Of a stretch of DNA of 32,490 bases, positions 23,994 to 32,411 are shown piece after piece; position 1 is the stretch's first letter, and each line of letters opens with the position of its first letter. Position numbers and translations under genes: made by a program. The DNA is from Clostridium sp. (GTDB lineage: Bacteria; Bacillota; Clostridia; Clostridiales; Clostridiaceae). The DNA lies in the NCBI RefSeq assembly GCF_026168755.1, contig NZ_JAPFDR010000036.1:1-32490 (forward strand), read 5' to 3'. The notes under the pieces were generated by a model. The model ran no database searches. It was not told where the DNA came from and was given only the letters and a program-made list of their open reading frames with translations.

Positions 23994-24043
23994 AAAAAAT
24001 TCTCCTAGTAAAGGAAATTTACCTTCCTCAACTAGGAGAATTT
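23994..24043. terminator. Bidirectional terminator between convergent genes
   Basis: A perfect 13-bp stem (AAATTCTCCTAGT with ACTAGGAGAATTT), with an inner AAGG/CCTT pairing. On the minus strand it is followed by a T run, on the plus strand by TTT. It serves the sirtuin gene and the Cys/Lys-rich protein gene. Confidence 0.88.
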
Positions 24044-24052
24044 AATGATATA

Positions 24053-24523
24053 TTACTCTGCAGCTTTTTCTGAAGAATTTTCTATTTTATCAGAATTTTC
24101 TTCATCTCTGCATTTACACTTATTTTCTTCTTTTTTGTTATCTTTGCACTTATTATCTTCCTTCTTTACATCTTCCTTGCATTTATCTCCATCTTTTTTC
24201 TCATGTTTCTTATGATCTTTTTTATGATCTTTACATTTTTTCTTATCTTCTTTTTCTTTCTTCTTACAAGAATTCCTTGAAGTATCTTCTACGTCATCTT
24301 TTGATGATTCCTTAGAAGTCTTTTTACTCTTATCTTCTGTACTCTTTTCTTCTGGAGCTGAAGTTTCCTTCTCCTTCTTTTCCTCTTTATTTTCTGAAGG
24401 CGCTTCTATTGTAGTCTTATTACCATCTGCTGGACTAGTACCTAAAGTTTGTGCATAAGTAGTAACACCTTCAACCATCATTAATGCAGAACATATTAAT
24501 AATGATACAACTTTTTTCTTCAT
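24053..24523 (-). CDS. Secreted low-complexity Lys/Glu/Cys-rich protein
   Basis: A protein of about 156 residues. A signal peptide (MKKKVVSLLICSALMMVEG, probable cleavage after TYA near residue 25) precedes a wholly hydrophilic region without a recognisable domain. The first half is Glu/Lys/Ser-rich (ENKEEKKEKETSAPEEK); the second half has six cysteines in a KCK/KCKD-type spacing together with HKKDHKKHEKK. Such Cys/His/Lys composition outside the membrane suggests metal or polyanion binding, but this is inference. The ATG at 24523 is chosen because GGAGG lies eight bases upstream and overlaps an ATG at 24538. There is no sortase or lipid anchor. Confidence 0.75.
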   Translation of the reverse strand: MKKKVVSLLICSALMMVEGVTTYAQTLGTSPADGNKTTIEAPSENKEEKKEKETSAPEEKSTEDKSKKTSKESSKDDVEDTSRNSCKKKEKEDKKKCKDHKKDHKKHEKKDGDKCKEDVKKEDNKCKDNKKEENKCKCRDEENSDKIENSSEKAAE

Positions 24524-24638
24524 AACTTTTTCCTCCAATGTTTTCTTTAGTTTATTATTACTCCTAAGTATTTCAAGTTTAGTATTACCCTTTTTCAGCC
24601 AAATTATTATTATCCAACACCATTGTATAGCCCTAAAA

Positions 24639-25703
24639 TTATGATGTAAATAAATCCTTTTTAACTACTAATTTCTCAAATTTGTACAATATAGAAAAAA
24701 TCTTTTTATCATAGACTAATACTTCTATATTAGTTCCAGAAACCATAGGTGATATTTTAATTTGAAATTCTCCATTAGCCTTTGCTTGAGTTGTTCCTAC
24801 AGTTCCATTTTCAGATACAACAATAATATTACTATTAGGAACCGTCTTACCTTTAATCTTTTCGCTACTTGCTGTAATCTTATCTACCTCCAAGTTAACA
24901 TACTCTTCATAATCTGAAACGACTTGTGTTGCCATCATTGCATGTCCAACTTGATTAGGAGAAATCCTAGCTACTCCATTTTCAACCTTAAAATTTAACA
25001 CTTCCTCACTATTTAATATGTGATAACAATCTATAATTTTATAATCATTATTGCTATTATTCTTAACTATCAAATCATTAATTAAATTTATTTGTTCATT
25101 AAAAAAATCATAAATATTACATTTTTTATTAATAGGATTATATACTGTATTTACATATATATCTGCTTCTGGTGCTAATTTTTTAATTTTTTTTATTATA
25201 CTAGGAAAGTCCTTTGAAAATTTATTTACTTCATTTAAAATTTCACTCTTTATTTCATCACTATTTAAATACTCACTTATTATAGAATCAAAGGTTTCTT
25301 CATCACAGCCTTGTAATATGCTTTCATCTATATTTAAATTTCTCAATATAGCATTTAATATATTATTTCCTCCAATTGACACTGTAATTAAATCTGAATT
25401 CTTTATTTTTTCCTTATTTTTATCTATTATATTTAATAGCTCTGAAGAAGTTATTCCTTCCTCACTTAAATTACTGTAATCTAAATTATCATTTACTGCA
25501 TATAGAAAATCTTTAATTAATGAAATATATGAAGCATCATAATCATTATCTGCTTCTATAGATATCTCATCCCCTATAGCAACATATTTATCTAATACTT
25601 TATTAGAAACTTCTCCCTTAACTTGCATAGCTACAGGTAGTGCCAATAAAATCATTCCTATAATTATTATAAATATTACTTTAACTCTATTCTTCCTTTT
25701 CAC
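24639..25703 (-). CDS. GDSL/SGNH-hydrolase-like secreted protein lacking catalytic residues, with Ig-like tail
   Basis: A 354-residue exported protein: N-terminal signal or anchor helix (10-27), an SGNH-like domain (about 38-265) and a C-terminal bacterial Ig-like domain (about 273-345; GTVGTTQAKANGEFQIKI). Block I reads VAIGDEISIE, so the nucleophile Ser of GDS is Glu46. The oxyanion block VSIGGNNIL (GGN 111-113) is kept. The last block reads VARISPNQVGHAMMA where the family has D-x-x-H-P-N, so both the Asp and the His are replaced (Ala245, Ser248). The frame is intact, so the protein is probably a pseudoenzyme, for example a binding protein for cell-wall carbohydrate. It is transcribed leftward, probably alone. 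Confidence 0.82.
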   Translation of the reverse strand: MKRKNRVKVIFIIIIGMILLALPVAMQVKGEVSNKVLDKYVAIGDEISIEADNDYDASYISLIKDFLYAVNDNLDYSNLSEEGITSSELLNIIDKNKEKIKNSDLITVSIGGNNILNAILRNLNIDESILQGCDEETFDSIISEYLNSDEIKSEILNEVNKFSKDFPSIIKKIKKLAPEADIYVNTVYNPINKKCNIYDFFNEQINLINDLIVKNNSNNDYKIIDCYHILNSEEVLNFKVENGVARISPNQVGHAMMATQVVSDYEEYVNLEVDKITASSEKIKGKTVPNSNIIVVSENGTVGTTQAKANGEFQIKISPMVSGTNIEVLVYDKKIFSILYKFEKLVVKKDLFTS

Positions 25704-25874
25704 AATATCCCCTCCACCCTTTTGAACTCCTATACTTATTATAGGTGCTTTTTTCCTAAATTTACAGATTTTTTAGGTATTTTTTTCCAAAATATATCTA
25801 CATAATTTTGCTCTATTTTTAAAAACAACTTAATTTTCTACATATTGTTTTAATCTAAATACTTTTAAATAATC

Positions 25875-25924
25875 AAAAAAATAAGCTACCTTAGGTAATT
25901 TCATTTATTACCTAAGGTAGCTTA
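25875..25924 (-). terminator. Terminator of the MutS-like gene
   Basis: A perfect 17-bp stem (25882-25898 with 25908-25924; core GCTACCTTAGGTAA) has a nine-base loop and is followed on the minus strand by six T's. It begins six bases after the stop. Confidence 0.92.
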
Positions 25925-25929
25925 AAATT

Positions 25930-27510
25930 CTACATATATTTTTCTAAAGTTTCAGCTCTGTTATAAGATTTTTTTATTATCTCTTTTGGATAACCTATAT
26001 GGTCTAATAACTTAATAGCATTACGTGTTTTAGATACTCCCCTTTTTAGCTTATAATCAAAATTTAATCCCTTACTATCTACTTTCTCACTAAAATAGAA
26101 GAAATCATAATTTTCTTTAAGAATATCTGTAAGCTCCCTATCATGTGTTGCAACGATTGATATACTATCTTTACTATTAATATATTTTAATATTTCTGCA
26201 GAAGATGCTATTCTTTCAATTGGATTTGTCCCTCTGAATATTTCATCTATTGGACAGAATACTGGTAAATCTAATTCTAAAGCTTTAATTATTCTAAGTA
26301 GCGCTTCAGCCTCAGCCATGTAATAACTCTTTCCTAAAGTAACATCATCACTTGGACTTATTGATGAAACTATATTAAATAAACATGCTTCATACTTTTT
26401 AGTTAATGTAAAATTAAATGTTTGTGCAAATATAATATTAAGACCTATCATTCTTAAGAATGTAGACTTTCCTGCCATATTTGTTCCTGTTAAAACAATT
26501 CCCCTCTTCTCAAAATTAATTGAATTAGCAACTGCATCTTTTATTAATGGATGTACACCATCTACTATATTAATACCAACTTTATCTACAAATTTAGGTT
26601 TAGTATACTTTCCTTTTATTTCTTCCTTATAAGATGCTATAGACATATAACTTTCTATTTCACCTATTAAATAATATAAATCTAAAATATACTCTCTCTT
26701 TTCCTCTAATAAGCTAGCAATTCTATAAAAAGCAGTTTCCTCTAATAAAAATGGAATAGTTAAAACTTCAAAAACTCCACCAGCTGTATTAGCCAATTGA
26801 ATTGGTTTAGTAGCACTATCAATTCCCTTTAATTCTTTTAATAACGCTTTAATTTTATTATTATAAATTTCAATTGCAGGATGTTTTATGTCTTGAATTT
26901 TTTTTGCAGAAATTATAATATTTCTTAAGTAAAGTAGCCCTTGTGATTTAATATTTTTTCTTTCCTTATCATTAATAAATACATTAACCCATAACAATAT
27001 AAATGTAGCTAAAAGTAATCTAGGCTCTTTTAATAATATAGATAATATTATTGTTCCAAACATTAAAACTCTACCAAATAAAATATATAAATAATATTTA
27101 GTTTTATTTTCCTCCAAAGATTCCATTATCATATCTAAGAATGTATTTTTTTTATCATATCCTAGCTTGAAATAAATCATTTGTAATTTTGTTCTTAAAT
27201 CAGTAGATTTTCTTAATATTTCAACTAATTCATCTCTTTCCTCTAATCTCTTCTTATCATGAAGTGGGTTTCTAAGCATTTTATATAAAATTGCTTCTCC
27301 TGCACTACTATAAGTTCTATCAACCTTAGCAAAAACTTCATCCATATTGAAATCATCCCAGGTTTGATCATCTATTGTATATCCATCATGCTCTTCCATA
27401 TCAAAATAAGTTCTTATATATTTAAAGTTTCTTTTCTTTTTTCTTTCTTCACCAAAATCTTTTTCCATCATATCATAAAGACCTAAAAGCGAATCCATTA
27501 TATTTTTCAT
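25930..27510 (-). CDS. Membrane-associated MutS-family ATPase
   Basis: A 526-residue protein with a MutS core and lever region plus a C-terminal ATPase: Walker A TGTNMAGKST (341-350), SPSDDVTLGKSYYMAEA, Walker B PIDEIFRGTNPIER (420-433) and VATHDREL. It lacks the MutS mismatch-recognition domain and the Smr endonuclease domain of MutS2. Unusually, two hydrophobic segments (about 139-159 and 164-180; YILFGRVLMFGTIILSILL...LLLATFILLWVNVFI) interrupt the core domain, so it is probably membrane-bound. Homologues with this layout exist in Firmicutes, but their role is not established. The ATG at 27510 is chosen because GAGG lies six bases upstream. It is monocistronic with a strong terminator. Confidence 0.88.
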   Translation of the reverse strand: MKNIMDSLLGLYDMMEKDFGEERKKKRNFKYIRTYFDMEEHDGYTIDDQTWDDFNMDEVFAKVDRTYSSAGEAILYKMLRNPLHDKKRLEERDELVEILRKSTDLRTKLQMIYFKLGYDKKNTFLDMIMESLEENKTKYYLYILFGRVLMFGTIILSILLKEPRLLLATFILLWVNVFINDKERKNIKSQGLLYLRNIIISAKKIQDIKHPAIEIYNNKIKALLKELKGIDSATKPIQLANTAGGVFEVLTIPFLLEETAFYRIASLLEEKREYILDLYYLIGEIESYMSIASYKEEIKGKYTKPKFVDKVGINIVDGVHPLIKDAVANSINFEKRGIVLTGTNMAGKSTFLRMIGLNIIFAQTFNFTLTKKYEACLFNIVSSISPSDDVTLGKSYYMAEAEALLRIIKALELDLPVFCPIDEIFRGTNPIERIASSAEILKYINSKDSISIVATHDRELTDILKENYDFFYFSEKVDSKGLNFDYKLKRGVSKTRNAIKLLDHIGYPKEIIKKSYNRAETLEKYM

Positions 27511-27607
27511 TTTACACCTCTTTTTACCCATTAAATTTACTATTAACATTTAATTACTATTATACACTATAAGCTTATTTTATTATATAAAAAGCAACAT
27601 AATATAC

Positions 27608-27656
27608 TAAAAAACTCCCCATAAGCTCTAAATAAACCTTAAAACTTATGGGAAGT
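27608..27656 (-). terminator. Terminator of the MscS channel gene
   Basis: ACTTCCCATAAG and CTTATGGGGAGT (minus strand, one G-U) form a 12-bp stem with a 19-base loop that has some internal pairing, followed by TTTTTT. It starts about 13 bases after the stop. Confidence 0.85.
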
Positions 27657-27668
27657 ATAAAACTAATT

Positions 27669-28493
27669 TTATTTTGTTATTTCATCTTTTTTTATATGTA
27701 AATCCATTTGTGGATATGGTATGCTAATATCTTCTTCATCAAACCTAATTTTAGCTGTTTCAAGTAAATCAAAATAAACTTTCCAGTAATCACCGTTGTT
27801 AACCCAAACCCTTACTACGAAATTAACAGCACTATCTCCATGTGCAGAAAGGGCTATAAACGGTTCAGGATCTTTTAAAATTAAATCATGTGCGTCTACA
27901 ATATTTGATAATACTCTCTTTACCTTAAGAACATCTTGCTCATATCCAACTCCAAAAGTTAAATCTACTCTTCTTAACTCTTTTGCTGAATAATTTACAA
28001 TACTTCCATTTGCTAAATTACCATTTGGAACAAGTATAAGCTTATTATCTGTAGTTGTCATATGTGTATAAAACATTCCTATTTTTTCAATAGTACCTGA
28101 ATGACCAGATCCTTCAATATAATCTCCAACATTAAATGGTCTTATTAATAATATTATTACTCCTCCTGCAAAATTAGATAAACTACCTTGTAATGCAAGC
28201 CCTATAGCGACCCCTGCAGATGCAACTAATGCTGCTATTCCTGTTGTTTGAATTCCTACATACTCTAAAAATATATAAATTACTATACCCTTTAACACTA
28301 TTTCTACAAAGGTATCTAAAAATGTGGCTACTGTGGCATCTACATTTCTTTTCTTTAAAGCTTTACTCATTATATTTACTACTTTTTTAACACTCTTCCA
28401 CCCAATCCATAATAAAATTAATCCTATAATTAACTTTATTCCTTCTGTAATTGCCCAATTAATAATTTTGTTTAAATACTTTTCTAAGTTCAT
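27669..28493 (-). CDS. Small-conductance mechanosensitive channel (MscS family)
   Basis: A heptameric membrane channel that opens on hypo-osmotic shock. It has about 274 residues, with three transmembrane helices. The pore helix TM3 reads ALVASAGVAIGLALQGSLSNFAGGVIILLIRPF, with the Gly/Ala packing and the ALQGSLSNFAGG motif diagnostic of MscS. The beta domain follows (VGDYIEGSGHSGTIEKIGMFYTHMTT, VPNGNLANGSIVNYS), then the C-terminal cage ending PYPQMDLHIKK. The start is uncertain: the ATG at 28526 has no ribosome binding site, while GGGAGG lies 14 bases before the ATG at 28493. The length fits the E. coli protein either way. It is transcribed alone. Confidence 0.93.
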   Translation of the reverse strand: MNLEKYLNKIINWAITEGIKLIIGLILLWIGWKSVKKVVNIMSKALKKRNVDATVATFLDTFVEIVLKGIVIYIFLEYVGIQTTGIAALVASAGVAIGLALQGSLSNFAGGVIILLIRPFNVGDYIEGSGHSGTIEKIGMFYTHMTTTDNKLILVPNGNLANGSIVNYSAKELRRVDLTFGVGYEQDVLKVKRVLSNIVDAHDLILKDPEPFIALSAHGDSAVNFVVRVWVNNGDYWKVYFDLLETAKIRFDEEDISIPYPQMDLHIKKDEITK

Positions 28494-28607
28494 AGTTGTA
28501 CAAAGCGCCTCCCTAATTTTATTCATTATTTTATTATATACATATTTAACTTTTTGTAAACTTCAAGTTAAAAATTTGAGGCGCATGTAATAAATTACTA
28601 ATTATTT

Positions 28608-28835
28608 TTATTTATCTTTATAAAACTTATATAAATAATAACTATTCACAAAGAATATAAATGAATTTATTATCCCAACAGGGTAAGCTTTTACTGTAAA
28701 ACCATATATAGCAAATAATATGCACCCTATTGAATTTATTACTCTAAGCTTTACTATATCAGTCATAACCAAAGATATAGCAATCATAATTGATGCTACA
28801 TATCCAACCCACTCAATTGCTGGTATTTCAAACAT
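28608..28835 (-). CDS. Small YgjV/PQ-loop-like membrane protein
   Basis: A 75-residue protein with about three helices: WVGYVASIMIAISLVMTDIVKLRVINSIGCILFAIYG, then AYPVGIINSFIFFVNSYYLYKF. The pattern of a short K/R-containing turn after helix 1 and IGCILFAIYG resembles YgjV/SemiSWEET-type half-transporters; I give this as a resemblance only. The ATG at 28835 has GGAG eight bases upstream, while a GTG at 28844 overlaps that site. An inverted repeat lies just upstream at 28851-28873. Confidence 0.7.
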   Translation of the reverse strand: MFEIPAIEWVGYVASIMIAISLVMTDIVKLRVINSIGCILFAIYGFTVKAYPVGIINSFIFFVNSYYLYKFYKDK

Positions 28836-28850
28836 TGTAACCACTCCATT

Positions 28851-28873
28851 CTAATTTTATTTACTAAAATTAG
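28851..28873. repeat. Inverted repeat upstream of the YgjV-like gene
   Basis: A perfect nine-base inverted repeat, CTAATTTTA and TAAAATTAG, with loop TTTAC. It lies 16 bases upstream of the ATG at 28835, so it is either in the 5' leader or at the promoter. It could be an operator. Confidence 0.45.
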
Positions 28874-29062
28874 TTTGTGCAAAATATCTTAAATTTAAAA
28901 AGTAAATTTATATCATACAAATTGGATTTTTATTATAAATTCCATTAAAATTCTCTTAATATTCTCTTAAACTAATTTCAAAAAGAATATTTTAAGTATA
29001 TAATATATTTGATTCTTGTAATTTCTCAAGGTATCTTACCAGAAAGGAGTTATTATCGTATA

Positions 29063-30808
29063 ATGAAACTTAATTTCAAAAATACAACTAAATATTTATT
29101 AATTGTATTATACCCATTGTTCTTATCAATTTTATTAGAATATAATATCTGTCAAAACTTCAATGACACATTAAAATTCTTAATAAAAAAACCCAACATA
29201 TTATTATTTAATATTATTATTTGTACCATCTTATTTGTTGTAATTTTTCTTATATTTAAAAAGTCTTACTTATCTATTGCTATTCATGGGGGTATACTTT
29301 ATATTCTCTCTTGTATTGAATATTTTAAATATAAAACTAGTGGAAGTCATTTGGTAATAAGTGATTTATTAATGACAAAAAACTTAAGTGACGTTGGAAA
29401 ATTTGCTTCATTAACAATTACTTATCCATTAATTGTTAACTTTATAATATTGGCATTATATATTTTCTTAACTTATAAAAACAACTTAAATTTAAATTTT
29501 TCTCTTAAAAAACGTATTTGTAGTTGTTCTATTATAAGTTTATTGATAACTATAATTCTGGCAACACCTATTTCTGCAAAAATTTTTTCAGTCTTTGAAA
29601 TAGAAACTCCAGCTGCTACTAATATATTAGAAAGTAATGAACAGTTTAGTGATATAGGATTTCTTCCTTATCTAACAAAGACTACATCAGAAAATTTAAT
29701 GGATATAGTAGATCCACCGGAAAATTATAGCTATGATTCTATAAAAAATTTACTAACTAATAATGATACAAACACGAACTCTCAAACTACACCTGAAAAT
29801 AATCCTAATATTATTTTTATTATGTCTGAATCATTTAGTGATTTTAGAGTTTTTGACTCTTTAGATATTGATAGTAACATTTATTCTGGATTTGATTCAG
29901 TTGAATCTGAAGGATATGTTGGAAATTGTGTAGTTCCAACCTTTGGAGGATATACTACAAGAACTGAATTTGAACTATTAACAGGTTTACCAACTTATGC
30001 AATTAATACACCTTCAGTTCCACAAAATTTATTGAAAAAACAAGAGATCATAGATACAATTCCTAGTTATTTTAAATCTCTTGGCTATAGTACATCCTAT
30101 ATTCATCCTTTTAGTAAAACTTTTTATGACAGGAATACATTATACACAGAATATGGATTTGATAGATTATATTTTGATGATAACATGACAGTTGAAATTG
30201 AAAACTTTAGAAGATATATTTCTGATAAAAGTGTTTTTAACCAAATTAAAAATGTTCTACAATCAAATGAAAGCCCAAGTTATATATTTGCTACTACTAT
30301 GCAAAATCATCAACCTTACTATGCAGAAACAGCTGAAGGAGCAGATCAATTATCATACTACTTAGCTGGTATTAAGGAAACTAGTGATCAATTAAGAGAG
30401 TTTACAAACTGGTTAAAGGATTTTGATGAAGATGTATTGCTTGTTTTTGTTGGTGATCATTTTCCTTTTTTCACACCAGATGATAATGTTTATGATAGAT
30501 TAGGTGTTTCTGATGACAATGCAGAATTAATTTATAACCAAAAATATATATTGTGGAATAATTATGATTCTACTATTTTTGATAAAGATATTACTACTAT
30601 TTCTGCATTTTATATACCTTATGTTGTTACAGACTTAATTAATTCTAAAAATACTGATTTTATGAGCACTATGAAAAGTTTAATGAAGGACTATCCACTT
30701 TACTCACCAAGCATTCAAAGCTCTGATTTTCGAAATGAAGCTTTAGATTTGATTACTTATGATAAAGTTATAGGTGAAAATTATAGTTCAGATAATAATA
30801 ATAATTGA
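29063..30808 (+). CDS. LtaS-like sulfatase-fold membrane protein (phosphoglycerol transferase family)
   Basis: From the ATG at 29063 it has 581 residues: five N-terminal transmembrane helices (about 11-30, 45-65, 68-87, 118-137 and 154-174), a linker, and an extracytoplasmic sulfatase-fold domain. Metal and catalytic positions fit lipoteichoic acid synthases: Glu256 in FIMSESFSDF, the nucleophile Thr at 298 or 299 in FGGYTTRTEFELLTGLP, and Asp465-His466 in VGDHFPFF. The family moves phosphoglycerol from phosphatidylglycerol to a glycolipid or polymer acceptor on the outer face. AAAGGAG lies 13 bases before this ATG, a rather long distance; the open frame begins at 29009. It could be a teichoic acid synthase or a modifying enzyme of this family. 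Confidence 0.9.
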   Translation: MKLNFKNTTKYLLIVLYPLFLSILLEYNICQNFNDTLKFLIKKPNILLFNIIICTILFVVIFLIFKKSYLSIAIHGGILYILSCIEYFKYKTSGSHLVISDLLMTKNLSDVGKFASLTITYPLIVNFIILALYIFLTYKNNLNLNFSLKKRICSCSIISLLITIILATPISAKIFSVFEIETPAATNILESNEQFSDIGFLPYLTKTTSENLMDIVDPPENYSYDSIKNLLTNNDTNTNSQTTPENNPNIIFIMSESFSDFRVFDSLDIDSNIYSGFDSVESEGYVGNCVVPTFGGYTTRTEFELLTGLPTYAINTPSVPQNLLKKQEIIDTIPSYFKSLGYSTSYIHPFSKTFYDRNTLYTEYGFDRLYFDDNMTVEIENFRRYISDKSVFNQIKNVLQSNESPSYIFATTMQNHQPYYAETAEGADQLSYYLAGIKETSDQLREFTNWLKDFDEDVLLVFVGDHFPFFTPDDNVYDRLGVSDDNAELIYNQKYILWNNYDSTIFDKDITTISAFYIPYVVTDLINSKNTDFMSTMKSLMKDYPLYSPSIQSSDFRNEALDLITYDKVIGENYSSDNNNN

Positions 30809-30860
30809 ATTTACTAAACTTAAAATTTTCACTTCATTAATTTAAACTTATTTGTGAAGT

Positions 30861-30928
30861 ACTAAAAACTGTTTTAGTAAAAAACTTGACTCTAAAATAT
30901 TTTAGCAATAAAAAATATTTTAGAGTCA
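30861..30928. terminator. Terminator region between the LtaS-like and GH43 genes
   Basis: Two perfect hairpins lie between the convergent genes. The first, TACTAAAA with TTTTAGTA around ACTG (30861-30879 region), has no T run rightward. The second, 17 bp long (30887-30903 with 30912-30928; core GACTCTAAAATATTTT), is followed on the minus strand by a T run and ends the GH43 gene. Confidence 0.75.
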
Positions 30929-30938
30929 TATACAACAA

Positions 30939-31883
30939 TTATTTCAAATCAAATATTATATTTCCTTTATCATCATAACCTAACTCTTTAACAAATGTAT
31001 GTCTATTTGGATCGTATAATGGATCTCCCACTATCTCTTTATAATTCCTTGCATGATATACTAGCATATCTGTTTCTCCATCTTCTGAAACAGTAAAGCA
31101 ACTATGTCCTGGACCAAATATACCATTTTCTTCATCCGTCTTTAAAACAGGTTTTTCTGACTTATGCCAAGAATCTTTATTTAACAAGTCACTATTTTCA
31201 TCGGCTATTAATACTCCCATACAATAATTATAATCAGTAGCACTTGCAGAATATGAAATAAATATCTTTCCATTTCTATTTAGTACTGCTGGCCCTTCAT
31301 TAACCAAAAACCCAATCTTTTCCCAATCATATTCTGGTTCTGCAATCATTACCTGCTCACCTTCTATTGTCCAAGGATTCTTCATCTTTGCAATATATAA
31401 ATTTGAGTTTCCATATATATTAGGATCCTTTTGAGCCCAAACTAAATACCTAACTCCATTATGCTCAAATGTTGTTGAATCTAATGCAAAGGATTCCCAA
31501 TTACTTTTTAATTGACCCTTCTCTCTCCATTGACCTTCTAATGGATTTTCACTCTCATTTTCTAATACAAACATTCTATGATCAAATAACCCCTCATTTG
31601 TTTCTGTAGTTCTAGCTGCTGCAAAATACACATACCATTTACCATCAATATAATGAATTTCAGGTGCCCATATATTTGCACTCAACATACCCTCATCATG
31701 CTTTCTCCAAATAGTTACCCCATCTGCTTCTGCTAATCCATTTATTGTTTTTGCTCTTCTTATTTCAATCCTATCATATTCAGGTACTGAAGCCGAAAAA
31801 TAATAATATCCATCTGTATGCTTATATATCCATGGATCTGCTCTTTGTAATATAATAGGTTTTAATAATTCTTTAACTGTCAT
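30939..31883 (-). CDS. Glycoside hydrolase family 43 enzyme
   Basis: A 314-residue five-bladed beta-propeller glycosidase, probably an alpha-L-arabinofuranosidase or beta-xylosidase type. The three catalytic acids are visible: Asp16 in RADPWIYKHTDGYYYFSAS (general base), Asp135 in FALDSTTF (pKa modulator) and Glu196 in VNEGPAVL (acid). Typical blade motifs are IWAPEIHYIDGKWYVYFAA, ISYSASATDYNYCMGVL and FGPGHSCFTV. There is no signal peptide, so it acts in the cytosol on imported oligosaccharides. It lies 42 bases downstream of a truncated regulator gene on the same strand, and the pair may have been one sugar-responsive operon. Confidence 0.95.
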   Translation of the reverse strand: MTVKELLKPIILQRADPWIYKHTDGYYYFSASVPEYDRIEIRRAKTINGLAEADGVTIWRKHDEGMLSANIWAPEIHYIDGKWYVYFAAARTTETNEGLFDHRMFVLENESENPLEGQWREKGQLKSNWESFALDSTTFEHNGVRYLVWAQKDPNIYGNSNLYIAKMKNPWTIEGEQVMIAEPEYDWEKIGFLVNEGPAVLNRNGKIFISYSASATDYNYCMGVLIADENSDLLNKDSWHKSEKPVLKTDEENGIFGPGHSCFTVSEDGETDMLVYHARNYKEIVGDPLYDPNRHTFVKELGYDDKGNIIFDLK

Positions 31884-31925
31884 AACTCTCCCCCATATTT
31901 AATACCAAATTTACAATATTTTTTA

Positions 31926-32333
31926 CTATCTTTTTTCATACTCTATTTTCATTATTATATCTTGTGGATAATCACCAAAAGATTTTCCGAATATACTTAT
32001 TCCACCTATATTTTTTGCATTTTCTTTTATACCAATTCTTACACTTATAAAATCATTGTCTGTAATCTTAAAATCATCAATTGTTTTATCAGATAATTTT
32101 ACATCATCAATATAAGTGCCTGTGTCCTTAATTCTCCAATATTTTAATAATCCGTATTGATTTATTGTATCTGGCCACCACTGTGGATTATTTCTTCCAC
32201 GTCTACCCCCAAAATCCCCTGGACTAGTCCATGTTCCAACTTCTATACCATTTATCCACATGGTTATATCTGATGGCCAATCATTTTTATAATGTGGAGC
32301 TTCTGAACATATTTCTGTTGAAATTTCCAACAT
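31926..32333 (-). pseudogene. C-terminal fragment of a sugar-operon regulator (ArsR-type), 5' end lost
   Basis: About 136 residues resembling the C-terminal effector part of long ArsR-type regulators found with carbohydrate genes in Firmicutes: MLEISTEICSEAPHYKN, DITMWINGIEVGTWTSPGD, FGGRRGRNNPQWWPD, NQYGLLKYWRI and NIGGISIFGKSFGDYPQDI. The N-terminal winged helix that should precede MLEIST is missing. The reading frame instead runs into sequence that appears to be the end of an IS30 element, whose transposase stops at 32412. I infer that the insertion cut the gene. The remaining fragment lacks a DNA-binding domain. A different intact use, as a free-standing domain, cannot be excluded. Confidence 0.65.
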
Positions 32334-32339
32334 ATTTAT

Positions 32340-32411
32340 ATTTTTATTTTTTATAAATTGCAATAACAAATTGAACTAATTTCTGTTTATGACTTAAATA
32401 CTTGAATTTAC
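32340..32411 (-). mobile_element. Probable terminal region of an IS30-family element
   Basis: Between the transposase stop (32412) and the regulator fragment lies an A+T-rich stretch with TTGCAATAACAAATTGAAC, which resembles the ends of IS30-type elements in clostridia. The other end lies outside the window, so the inverted repeat cannot be paired and the exact junction is unknown. Confidence 0.4.

Noticed and set aside
27796..28590. Two rightward open frames (27796-27993 and 28324-28590).
   Set aside because: Both are antisense to the MscS channel gene and lack ribosome binding sites.
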